Assembly (NCBI RefSeq): GCF_963678975.1
Contig: NC_089276.1
Coordinates: 26,927,555 to 26,991,554, forward strand
Source: Dysidea avara
Lineage: Eukaryota; Porifera; Demospongiae; Dictyoceratida; Dysideidae
Length of the DNA: 64,000 nucleotides
Direction of reading: 5' to 3'
A program made the translations under genes and the position numbers. Shown piece after piece: positions 34,401-47,672 of this stretch (position 1 is its first letter; each line of letters begins with the position of its first letter). The notes beneath the pieces were generated by a model. The model was not told where the DNA came from. It saw only the letters and a list, made by a program, of their open reading frames with translations, and made no database searches.

Positions 34401-35567
34401 ATATTACCTGTTTTTATAGCGTATTTCATTATATTACTTAGGTACCACAAAAGTAATAATATTACATAACGCGTTACTCCCAACACTGCCCACATGTAGC
34501 TAGCTGGAAAATCTTATTACTTCTTGTAGCTGCTGTTGTGGACGTGTTATTTCAATGACCCAGTAGAGTGTATTCGAGTCTACAGTACCATGTTGTGATA
34601 TAAGTACATTTTTTTTATTCTTACAGTATATCTGAAAGATGTTGAGGACATGTACAAAGCAGAACTATCAGGTGGAAGCACAGCATTACTACTGCTAGTC
34701 CCAATCCGATTGGGTAGTGATACTTTGAATGTGATATATATCCCATGTATAAAAGTGGGTGTGGTCCTTGTTATATGTTGATCATCATTTCATCCCTCAG
34801 GCACTATTGGCAATGGATCATTGTATCGGAATAATTGGAGGACGTCCTAAACATTCCGTCTACTTTGTTGGCTTCCAAGAGAGCAAACTATTATACCTTG
34901 ATCCTCATTATGTACAAAAACGTGTTGATATGAGCCGACCTGACTTTGATTTGACGGTATGACATTGGGATAGCATCCCTTGGCCATTATTTACCACTAT
35001 GTATATTTAGTTGGTATTGCTTGGTCCTTATTATGTGATAATACTGTTTTTTAGTCATTTCATTCTCACCTACCACAAAGACTGCATGCAGTCAACATGG
35101 ACCCTTCATGCACACTTGGCTTCTATTGCCGATCACAAGAGGACTTCAATAAATTCTGTGACGAAACCAAGAAGGTGCGTGTAGCATAATTGTAATGTTG
35201 TTATGTGTGATGTCTGTTCTGTACACAGGTCACTGCACCACCATTACAACGAGGCCATTATCCATTTTTCACATTTTCTGACAATCATGAAGTAAACGTA
35301 GTTCCTCCATCATCGACCATATTAATGTCATCCATGAGAGGCCATAATGACGTAGACTCCGGTCATTATAGTCGTAATAACAATGAGGATGAGGAATTTG
35401 TTGTTATTGAGTGTCCGATCACCACATCACCAAGACCCCTCGTAACATCGACTGCAGGAACATCATCTCAACATCATCTAACTGATCCTCCCATTGCTGC
35501 TACAAATGATGGTGTACAGACGGATTTAGAAACTACTAAGAGTTCTTTGAATTCCGTGCCACACTAA
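31443..35567 (+). CDS. ATG4: Autophagy cysteine protease ATG4, C/D type
   Basis: ATG4 cuts ATG8/LC3 precursors and releases lipidated ATG8 from membranes. Exons: 31,443-31,515, 31,560-31,634, 31,685-31,897, 32,358-32,407, 33,637-33,776, 33,828-33,904, 34,627-34,754, 34,801-34,956, 35,055-35,174, 35,229-35,567; 1,371 nt, 456 aa. Catalytic Cys100 is in TDCGWGCM; the Asp286-His288 pair is in LYLDPHY, preceded by GIIGGRPKHSVYF. LASTWYKLKH...FLLGKCY at the N-terminus and MDPSCTLGFYCRS match ATG4C/D rather than A/B. The C-terminal tail has DEEFVVIE (about 398-405), a likely LC3-interacting motif as in ATG4 relatives. Intron 6 holds a hAT-like MITE and intron 4 another. ISCA1 starts 74 bp downstream. 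A broken partial copy is at 19,994-20,550. Confidence 0.95.
32868..33500. mobile_element. MITE with cgaa/ttcgccaaag hairpins
   Basis: The left end taccatatagtaaaaacttt and right end aaagttttttactatatgata are inverted repeats. Inside, aaactttggtgaat and attcgccaaagttttt also pair (32,880-32,960), and a second pair occurs near 33,385-33,440. It appears to be two nested or tandem copies. No coding capacity. It is in ATG4 intron 4. Confidence 0.6.
33961..34488. mobile_element. hAT-like MITE with 8-bp TSD
   Basis: The ends cagtgttgggcaagttact and gcgttactcccaacactg are flanked by cccacatg on both sides (33,953-33,960 and 34,489-34,496). The interior is mostly gttac/gtaac words. These ends belong to a widespread hAT-type non-autonomous group. 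It lies in ATG4 intron 6. Confidence 0.9.
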
Positions 35568-35641
35568 AATATTGTACCGTGTGACATAATATTTATAATT
35601 ATCAAATATTTTTAATTGTGGGTTTTTATATATTTATTTTA

Positions 35642-36180
35642 ATGGCACAAGCTAATGTATTGAGCGCTACCGTCAGAGCGGTAAAAAGCGCACGGCAATT
35701 CAACCCGAGAAGAGCGGCAATTAGTCTGGTAATTTAAATACATCAAATTATAATTATTTAAGTCTTGTATTTAGACTGAAAGTGCTGTCAAGCGAGTTAG
35801 AAATTTGTTACGTGAGCGCCCAGATGCGGTAAGTTCTGTTGATATGGCAACATTTTAGTATTAAGTCTCCACAGGTTGGGATGAGAATTGGTGTCCGTAC
35901 TCGAGGATGTAACGGACTATCTTACACTTTAGAATACGCTGATCAGAAAGGGAAATTCGACGAAGAAGTAAATCAAGACGGTATTAAAGGTCAAACCTTT
36001 ATAATGTAAGTTAATTGACTATTTCTAATAGGGGTCAGAGTTCTAATTGATTCTAAAGCACAACTAACTCTATTAGGAACTCAAATGGATTTCGTCGAAA
36101 CTGAATTGACTAATGAATTCGTATTTCACAACCCAAACATCAAAGGGCTATGTGGATGTGGAGAAAGTTTTAATGTATGA
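35642..36180 (+). CDS. ISCA1: Mitochondrial iron-sulfur assembly protein ISCA1
   Basis: A-type carrier that passes Fe-S clusters, mainly 4Fe-4S, to mitochondrial proteins. Exons: 35,642-35,728, 35,775-35,828, 35,875-35,980, 36,032-36,180; 396 nt, 131 aa, the normal length. The three cluster cysteines are visible: RTRGCNGLSY and the C-terminal CGCGESF. The first 30 residues are Arg/Ala-rich and lack acids, fitting a mitochondrial targeting signal. It starts 74 bp after the ATG4 stop on the same strand and ends 107 bp from the EPS15 stop on the other strand. Confidence 0.97.
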
Positions 36181-36286
36181 TAATAAATCTTGTTGAACAT
36201 TCGAAATATGTCACCAGATGCCATAGCAAACACCTGGATACAAAAAAAAAGAATTTCACTATACAATGCAGGTTGTGTCAAATCAA

Positions 36287-39200
36287 TCAACTCTTGCTTG
36301 ATTTGTTCTTGTCCCATTGCTCCTATAAGAATGTACAAGATAACTAGGTAGCTATGGCAACTGATTGAGTACGTACCTTGTCACCCCAATTAGTAGTAGC
36401 AAAGGCATCATCAAATCCACTATTGGATGATGTGTTACCAAATGGATCACCAGAAAATGGGTCGAATGGTGTTGTGTTTGTAGGTGTGGGGAAGTTATTA
36501 CCACTTGGCTGTGGGGTGAAGATGTGACTGTTTTATTAGGACAATATTCAGTCACTCACCACTGAGAATGGGTCAACATGTGATGACTGGAAGGGGTCAG
36601 ATTCAAATGGATTATCCTGACGATTTTGTTGCTGTAAGAAAAGTGTTACTACTATGTAACAACGTGTCAATAGTGAAACCACTTAGGTACCACTTCAATA
36701 AGATTACCCATAATAATGGCATCAATGTCAAATAGATTTCATGACCTATTTAACAAAGCCACCTGATTATCAAGGCTATGTTTTCTGGTTGGTAAGATGG
36801 CCCTATTAATGAGGTTTCACATACTAAGCCTTTATAATGAAACAATAACAGAGCTATAGCTCTTGTGAAAGAAATCAACACTATCCTCTGTACACTTACA
36901 GAGAAAGGGTCATTTGTTCCAAACAGATCAAAAGAGTTCTTGTTACCACCTCCTCCTCCACTGCCATTACTACCACCAAACTGATCTCGACCTAAAGAAA
37001 TGATACTAATAGAACATACGTCAGTGTTGTTGCTTACTATCAAAAGGAGCACTCTCCATTGTAAAGCCACTGAATGGATCTTGTACTGAAACTGTAAAGC
37101 ATAACGCATTACATTAGGACTATGTACAACACAAACACTGACAAGGCTATACAGGGGAATTTTGATAAGATGGACACACATTATTGATGGGATTTCAAGA
37201 ACTTATGATGTTAATGCTAAAACATGTTTAATAATGACTCTGTGCATTGTTAAAATTGATTAGCATTAACATCATTGCAGCCATTTCTCTGCCGCCACCT
37301 TTGATTTCACAAATTTTTCATCCAGGCTAGGCCACACCATTTTTTCACAGCTTGGCTGTTTTTGTGTGGTATATGTATAGTACCAAGAGTGAGTATTATT
37401 CACTCTTGATAGTACTAAAAGTTTGACTACGGACAAAGGCAAACCTCCAAAGTATATTTGGCTAATATGAGAGATTCTGGGAATGTGATTACTATTGGTC
37501 GAACATTGTGTCTTGGAGAAGCTTACCCCCTGATCCAGTATGTTCAGAAGAGAAGGGATCATGTGATGATTCTAGTCTCTTATCACTGGTCAACTCCTGG
37601 TATACCAGCATCATGTGATCTGTTACTATACTATAGAACACTTACCTTTCCTCCCTCATCCTGTATCTCACTAAACCCACTAATACTGCTGACTGGACTA
37701 CTGCTACCAGCCTGTAATAATTGACATAGTAAGATAGCTACATAAAGCATGACCTATATAGACAACCCTACGTAAGTGAAACAACCTCAGGGTAACTGCT
37801 GGAACTATCTGTATGTCAGTAGTAACATAGAATAGGGCTACCAGAATTAAGGTTAACTGTCTGGCTTAAATATTTACCTTTGTACAGGAAATCATAGCAG
37901 CAACATTGTACCAAGAGTTCATACAATATTATGTATGGTATAACCCATAGTTGAGGCTTCCTTGTACATAAACACATTACACAGTGGTTACCGTGGCAAT
38001 GTGTGACACTGCATCGCTTTCTAGTGTAGTTATGGTGGTTGGGTCATCTGGTGTCAGTGTTGCCATGTCGACAGACGGAGTTGATGGATACAGTGCCAAA
38101 CTAGCTGTCATACTCCTGTGCTGTTCCTTTAGCTCTCCAATACGTTGTTTCGCCTGTAGCCACAACTCTAATAGTTTCAAGCAGTATATATGACGTCCAT
38201 ACCTGTGACACACTGGTCTGACTGGCTCGTGCTTGCTCTTGCGCTCTTTTAAATTCTGCAGCTCCAAGCTCCACCTATGTGCAATAGCCACACTTCCAAA
38301 TCACTGCAACTCTTATAAGCATACCTGAGTTTTTAGTTGTTGTTCTTCCTGTTGTAATTCTTTCAACTGCTGTTGTAACTTCTGAAGGCCCAGCTCTTCA
38401 ACCTATAGAAGCATGATAACATCACAGACCTCCCAACACACTGACTATACTACCTTAATAGACTCCTCTTGTTTGTTCACCTCATCTCTTAACTGTTGTA
38501 CCTATGAACACATCACATGACCTTTATTAGGGGTCAGAGTGCAGCACATAAGGGTGGATGATGAAACTTGGTTTTGCTGAGTATGCTCATGATCACTGAT
38601 TCCAAATACTTAAATAGACAATATACATGTACACACTGTTGTGCTTGACTTTAATGTTGCTATTTGTTATATTACACCTTAGTCTTGAAATGACTCGGTA
38701 ATTTATGAAAAATTTAAGCTTTGCATGGCTGAAGCAAGCTACTGTAAGTAAGCCCGTGTTGCTAATGATGCTCAAAAAATACAGTAAGAATGGATGCAAT
38801 GCAAGCCCAGGATTTCAAAATCTATTACTACTCACTGTATTACACTCCATCTGATATTGTTGTTGTAATTTCTCTACTTCTTTAATAATGCTAGCCTTCT
38901 GTTGGTCTAGTTGGGCTAACTGTTGGTTAGCCAACTGTTTCTGTGTGTCCAGCTCCTTCTGTTCCCGACTATATTGTTCTAGTTGACTCTCTAGTGACTA
39001 CAGGAAACAACATGGTTGTATCATAAAGTTATGGTGAACAAAATTGGCAGATAAAATCGGTGTTTTGTTAACCCAACACTCTAACTTGCTAACAAGCCCA
39101 CGGTAGCCCACCCACAGGTCTCCATACTAACTGACTACAATGTGAGTAGTGAATGACTTGGAAATGTTCTACAAACAATATATCAGGAAGAGGAATTCAC

Positions 39201-42200
39201 TTTCGGTTAATGATTCCTTTGACATACTATACTATGGGTGTGCAATCATAATATTATAGCTACAATATTATGGTGCAATCCACTAGCTGCAAAACTTGAC
39301 AATTACATAATACACATTATACCTAAAAGACACAGAAACAAAGAGACATTACATTGTACAATACTACACATTACTATACACTGAGAATACCATTAGCCTA
39401 ACAGGCAGCAGCTATACAGTGCACATACACATCCACACTATAAACAACTTGTTTCCTTGATACAATGGGATTGAATACATATAGAAAATAACCACTCACA
39501 TCAATTTCTGATTTCTTTTGCTGCATGGCTTCTTGTTTATCAACAAGTTCTTGTTTCAGTTGTAACTTTTCTCTATTTAATTGGTCCACTTCACCATGGA
39601 GGTTATCTAACTCCTTGATGGCTGCATAGTCTCCTGATAGTATAGATGGTGTAGAGGAGGTCATTGAAATAGACTCTGACTGAGCAGTCTGAGTGGGTTG
39701 ATTACGACAAGATGGAGGGATCATTTGTGCTGTGAGTTTCTGGGGTGGATCTTTACCTCGTACCTAACAAAAAGATCTGAGTCTACAAGTGTTAATGTCT
39801 GTGTACACACACACGCACGCACGCTACACACACACACACACACACGCATGCACGCACACACATGCACGAATGCACACAACACACACGCGCACGCACGCAC
39901 GCACACTACACACACACACACACGCACGCATGTACACAACATACGCAAACCTTTTCAGCAATTAAATACAACGCTAGTGCAAACTGTTCACGATTTAGTT
40001 TCCCTGAATTATTAATATCACACAATGTCCTGCAGAGATAGCCCCACCCATTCAACAACAAACACCTCAGAACAGCCACACCCACCAGATATGAGCTAGT
40101 GACTGCTGAGGAACCTTGGATGCGATGAATAATGGCTTCACTTCTTCACCAGACACTAACCCATCATGGTCTTTATCAATACCAGTGAAGTAGGAATCAT
40201 ATTTGATCTTCATCTCATTGGTGACTACCCAGGTTGTGTCTGATGAGGAGTCCCCCAGAGGGGGTATCATACTGGGAGGCAGGACAGCAGGAAGTGTCCC
40301 ACCCCCTTTACATACTGATACTAAATGCATAGCCTGTAAAAAAATTGTGAAAATACTCGTATTGCATAAGTTAATTATACGTCCATGCATGGAATGGACA
40401 ACACAATATAAATTTCTATTACTAGTTGCTTTCAAAGGTCCACTGAAATGGAAAATTCACTTGCCATTTTATTGAATAAATATCATGCAATGCACAAAAA
40501 CAATTGTATTAAATTGTTCTACTGAGATACTAAGCCACGAAGTCTAGTTATGTCACAACGTGACGTCAGACACAGAACCAGAAGAGCTGCTACACACACT
40601 TTATAAAGGGAATGGCTAATGAAGTCACTGAAGTTCTGGTGAACGATAGTAAAGTTGTTGCTATAGTGCAAGCTGTAGCATTTTGTATTATCTGATCGGT
40701 TCATTTACAAAGACGGGTTAGCAGTATCACGTGCACAAATGATGGTACTCTTACTCATCACATTCAATATCCTCATCTATATGGCCTACAATTTGCCAAT
40801 AGGTTGCTTCTCTACCTCTACCCGCTGTATTGGGAAAGTTATGCCCTTAGACACATTCAAAACAGCCAAGAAACAAATTGTCACTTGCTACCAGACATGG
40901 GGCCAAGTACATTTAAAAGTACTTAAGTAAAGTACAAGTACTTTTGAATTTTCCAAGTACAAGTACAAGTACTCCAGCAGCATTCAAGATAGTACTTAAG
41001 TAAAGTACAAGTACATGCTGGAAGTACTTAAGTAAAGTACAAGTACATTTTGCTGTAGTAAAATATACACTGTATTCAGTGTATTGTAATATGTAAGTGT
41101 ACCTAGAGGGGTTGATACTTTCAGGTTTTTGTCAACCATTCTCTCTCTTAAACTCTTAAAATGCACTGCCTTGAACAGCAGCATTGTTTTTGTTTGCTCG
41201 TGGCAACATGATGCATAGTATGGTTGGGGAAGGCAGTAGAAGAATCGCAAGTAGTTGTAAATTGCACCTTCATACAATTTTGTTATTCGTACACCCACTG
41301 TGTACAAACTACGTACAATGTTTGCAGTACTTACAAGTACTTAAAGTACATACAAGTACTTAGTGAAGTACTTGAGTATAAGTACAAGTACATTGGGGAA
41401 ATTAAGAAAGTATTTAAGTAAAGTACAAGTACTTTCAAATTTGTACTTAAGTGTACTTAAGTATAAGTACTCATGTACTTGGCCCCATGTCTGCTTGCTA
41501 CCACCATTAGCCACTTTCACAGGTGTTCTCAGCATTCTTCACCATCGCACCAGCATATGTTCACTAACCCACTCTGGTAGGCTTGTAACTGGCTGCAATA
41601 AAAGTTCTTATTGTAGTTCTAGTCTTATGAGTTGTATATGGATTGACATGGACACTTCTGTGTATCGTATGTGCACTAAAGTTTCTTAGTATGATTCCTA
41701 ATTGACGAACTAAAATATATTATTATATTTACTAAACATAACAACATCTGACTCAACTACATGCACCAACCTAAATGGATTGATAATAGCTAAAGTGTTT
41801 ACCATTTAACTGGACCTCTAAAGCCATCAAGTGAGCATTTCAAAATTTCAAATTAAATGAACTACAATACAATCACTACTGACTGTGGTATATAACCTGA
41901 CGGTACTTCATTCTTATACAAACATACACATGTAGAGTACTATGGTTACCTAGATGAATGAAACACATAAATACAAATCTGGTTAAACAACGCACTAGAA
42001 AATGAAAGCCCCCCTAGTTTAATATCCAGTTAGCTCACTCACACACACCTACACAAATCACTCACTATTGCAAACTCATCACTGGTCAGGCTTCCATCAC
42101 TATCATGATCAGCCAATTGCCAAATCTGTAAGGTAGATAACTATACTACTATTGTTAAGATGATATTTCATACTTACCTTTGATAAGGTCTCTCTTGGAA

Positions 42201-42484
42201 GGCTAGATTGCAACAACAGCTAGTGGGTGTGGCTCATTACAACAACTACAAACAATTGTAAAATTTGACTCACATTTCTAGCTTGGTTCCCACTCATGTG
42301 TGTGCCATTTGTGGTGTTTGCCTGTCACAGAACACTACAAACCATTAACACAGTGTGTACATGACTTACAAATGTCGTCCTATATCTGTTAAGTTCGGCT
42401 GCCTAAACAAAAGTATGTCACATTATGGCAAAGGTAAGGGGTAATTGGGAGACTTACAGAAATAGTGAAGTTAGGTGTAGCCAT
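36287..42484 (-). CDS. EPS15: EPS15-like endocytic adaptor with two EH domains
   Basis: EPS15 proteins link AP-2 and cargo at clathrin pits. Exons from the start: 42484-42458, 42402-42370, 42321-42274, 42219-42178, 42125-42066, 40333-40086, 40029-39951, 39763-39500, 38997-38836, 38501-38454, 38402-38325, 38274-38203, 38153-37992, 37711-37646, 37596-37527, 37091-37038, 36991-36900, 36631-36560, 36508-36377, 36322-36287. Phase holds throughout; about 614 aa. EH1 (1-95) has IWQLADHDSDGSL; EH2 (about 115-190) has an EF-hand DKDHDGLVSGEE and TLCDINNSGKLN. A Gln-rich coiled coil covers about 205-430. The tail has NPF and many DPF motifs (AP-2 binding). Human EPS15 has three EH domains and C-terminal ubiquitin-interacting motifs; I see two EH and no UIM. 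The last exon, 11 codons, is uncertain. Confidence 0.92.
37275..37385. repeat. Dispersed repeat R3, copy 3 (partial)
   Basis: The text gccaccttt gatttcac, tttttcatccaggctaggcc and cacagcttggctgtttt matches the right half of 11,430-11,660. It is in an EPS15 intron. Confidence 0.5.
39800..39945. repeat. (CA)n / CACG microsatellite
   Basis: Alternating ca and cgca runs of about 140 bp, just upstream (in transcript sense) of the EPS15 exon at 39,763-39,500. Alternating purine-pyrimidine runs of this kind can adopt left-handed DNA. Open frames across it are artefacts of the repeat. Confidence 0.9.
40892..41493. mobile_element. hAT-like MITE with 8-bp TSD and aagtac interior
   Basis: The ends cagacatggggccaagtac and gtacttggccccatgtctg are perfect inverted repeats, flanked by cttgctac on both sides (40,884-40,891 and 41,494-41,501). 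Near each end the interior is built from aagtactt and aagtacaagtac words; the middle (41,060-41,320) is ordinary. It is in EPS15 intron 5. Confidence 0.92.
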
Positions 42485-42852
42485 ATCAATAGTACAATAC
42501 AACCCACTGATTACAAAACAATAGTTGGTGACAATCCTGGCAAGCCTGTTCAAACACGTTACCTACCACACCGTCTTCTCTACTGCAGCAAGTATTACAC
42601 TGGTGCGATACTAGTGGGGTAAGGACAAGGAAAGAAGTGCACACGACCTGTTAATATTCACGTGACAACGGAGGAATGTAGTTTAGTATGATACAGCTAT
42701 GAGATATCCTTTATAAATATCTTTCACTCACCAAATTTACTCCACTATACGTATAGTTATTACTATAACGACTCGAAGAAGAATCCACGGAAGAATTATT
42801 TTGCACGCGCTATTTGGTCTACACAAGCGCGCATGCTGAATTATTAAGGAAG
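42485..42852. promoter_or_regulatory. Divergent EPS15 / NDUFB7 intergenic region
   Basis: Here 368 bp separate two start codons pointing away from each other, so both promoters lie here. The 42,640-42,850 part has several CG dinucleotides. No clear TATA. The role is inferred from geometry. Confidence 0.45.
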
Positions 42853-43251
42853 ATGTCAAGCAGTAAAAGAGGTAAGCAGATCTTATCGAAGTAATTGTGC
42901 ATGAAAACGCTTTTATTCTTTCAACATCTGAATTAAGTCTGTGCATCGGTTTGTTTTTATTCATGACAGTTCCCAAGGTTACCGAGCAAGAGTGCGCAGA
43001 AGCACAGGTACCCATTCACTTAAGGGATTACTGTGCACACTTGTTTATTCCACTGATGAAATGTCGCCTTGATAATTACTACCTCCCGTGGAGATGTAAG
43101 AATGAAAAGCACGCGTGGGAACATTGTGAACATGAAGAGTAAGTCAATCGTTTGGCTTGTTTACATGTTTTTAACACTTGTTTACATGCACAACAGCTAC
43201 CTGGATAGGATCCGTAAAAAAAGGGCACAGACAACTCAAGCTTCTAACTAA
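42853..43251 (+). CDS. NDUFB7: Complex I subunit NDUFB7 (B18)
   Basis: Accessory subunit of NADH:ubiquinone oxidoreductase, on the intermembrane-space side. Exons: 42,853-42,871, 42,970-43,138, 43,197-43,251; 243 nt, 80 aa, shorter than the human protein of about 137 aa because both ends are reduced. The CHCH fold is complete: Cys-x9-Cys in CAHLFIPLMKC and again in CKNEKHAWEHC, preceded by PIHLRDYC and followed by HEEYLDRI. Position 2 is Ser, so the myristoylated Gly2 of vertebrate NDUFB7 is absent. It ends 85 bp from the ORC2 stop, tail to tail. Confidence 0.93.
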
Positions 43252-43335
43252 TGCGCACCACACTGATTCACTGTACATGCATCTGATATAATTATATAAA
43301 GAAATACGTACTAAATAATTTGATGAAATACATAA

Positions 43336-44427
43336 TTATGAATAGCATTGTTCAAGAAAATTCTTAAGTAGGTCATTAGTTAAAGTGATATGTAATTCTT
43401 GGCTGCCATCCTTTGTTCTCGACAACGTTACCAGCCTGTGGTCTTTAAACTCACTTAGTTGTGCAGTCAATGCTTGCTCACTGCTGACAAGAAATCTCTC
43501 CCTGCACATCTGGTAGCACTCTTGGACAGCCATGTTTGGTTTTGATTGGTCCAACTGTTGCCTGGCAATAAGTTCAAATATTTTTTGAGCATTAGATGTG
43601 AGGGTGTTAATGACATTAGTGACTGATTCTATTGTGTGGCTAGGATCTGCATGTGACTTCGATATGGCTTCACCGGACACATCATCATGGTAACTGGCAT
43701 AAGTTGTACAGTCATACCAGAGCCAATTAAACTGGCTTAACAGGTTATGATCCCACAACAAGGTACCATTTACATGATCGACAGATGCCAACATATGGAT
43801 GTTATGACATTTTGCTAGTAATGATAAAAACTGCTGACCTGTATCATTCCGCAAGCCCTCGATGTTATGTACAATAATGAACAGTCTCGTAGGTCCATCA
43901 CCTTTTGCCAGGGACTGGCATATAGATCGACAGTGTTCCATTTGGCTTTTAAACCCTCCTCTTTTCTGTTGCAAAATTTCATTAAACGTTATCAAAAGTT
44001 GCTGGGTGGAGCAGGAAGGCCCATTGATGACAAGTTGAGCTTCACCAATTAATGAATGCTTTCGATATTCTTCAAGTAGTTGACGTTTAGATCCCACACC
44101 ATGTAGGATTATATTAAAACCATTGGATAATTGACGGCTCCAGTGACTGTACATACTCTGGTGGTCTTTGTATAACTCCTGGAGCTCATCTTTGAATCTT
44201 TCATCTTGTAGAATAGGGCGCGCCGTGTCTGTGCGGTCATCTTCAAAATCTTCATCGCTTGAGGTTGAATTGTCTTCCTCGCTACTAGAACTGCTTGTGC
44301 TATCCGTGGTGATCTTTGAGGCACAACTTAACGCTATTTGCTGTTCGGAAACAGATTTTTGCCGCGCAGCTCTACCTCTTTTCATATTGATCGTATATTT
44401 CCGTATACTATACCGCATTAGATTCAT
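43336..44427 (-). CDS. ORC2: Origin recognition complex subunit 2
   Basis: ORC2 is part of the six-subunit complex marking replication origins. It is one uninterrupted frame of 363 codons in a region where neighbours have many introns. The N-terminal 70 residues are basic then Ser/Asp/Glu-rich. The core has [48 protein letters not shown] and [11 protein letters not shown], all ORC2 signatures, then a winged-helix part with [19 protein letters not shown]. The longest start is at 44,427; the Met at 44,385 ([11 protein letters not shown]) is an equally likely start. Human ORC2 is about 577 aa, so the disordered N-terminal part is short here. Only 53-95 bp separate it from the PAK start codon. 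Confidence 0.95.
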   Translation of the reverse strand: MNLMRYSIRKYTINMKRGRAARQKSVSEQQIALSCASKITTDSTSSSSSEEDNSTSSDEDFEDDRTDTARPILQDERFKDELQELYKDHQSMYSHWSRQLSNGFNIILHGVGSKRQLLEEYRKHSLIGEAQLVINGPSCSTQQLLITFNEILQQKRGGFKSQMEHCRSICQSLAKGDGPTRLFIIVHNIEGLRNDTGQQFLSLLAKCHNIHMLASVDHVNGTLLWDHNLLSQFNWLWYDCTTYASYHDDVSGEAISKSHADPSHTIESVTNVINTLTSNAQKIFELIARQQLDQSKPNMAVQECYQMCRERFLVSSEQALTAQLSEFKDHRLVTLSRTKDGSQELHITLTNDLLKNFLEQCYS

Positions 44428-44480
44428 TTATTAATCAGCTAAAAAAGCTCGCGGGGGTCTATGATCGTGTGCAAGATCAA

Positions 44481-47494
<3,014 letters not shown>

Positions 47495-47672
47495 TGCACT
47501 TTTATTTTAAACATTGTAATCATCCATCGTTTTTTTTAAATTCATCTCATCATGAGTTACTAAAACACAACTCTGCTGCGTAGCTGTACGGTTAGCTCAC
47601 TTCAATGTAGGCGCTTAATAAATTTATTTATATTACCAGTAGGCGTTTATTTGCAGGACAAGGTGCGCGTGA

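Noticed and set aside
39698-40015. His/Thr-rich open frame in the EPS15 intron
   Set aside because: It comes from the CA/CACG microsatellite; the real EPS15 exon on the minus strand overlaps its left end.
44469-44480. GTG start upstream of the PAK ATG
   Set aside because: Animal nuclear genes start at ATG; the first ATG of the frame, 44,481, begins a normal PAK N-terminus.
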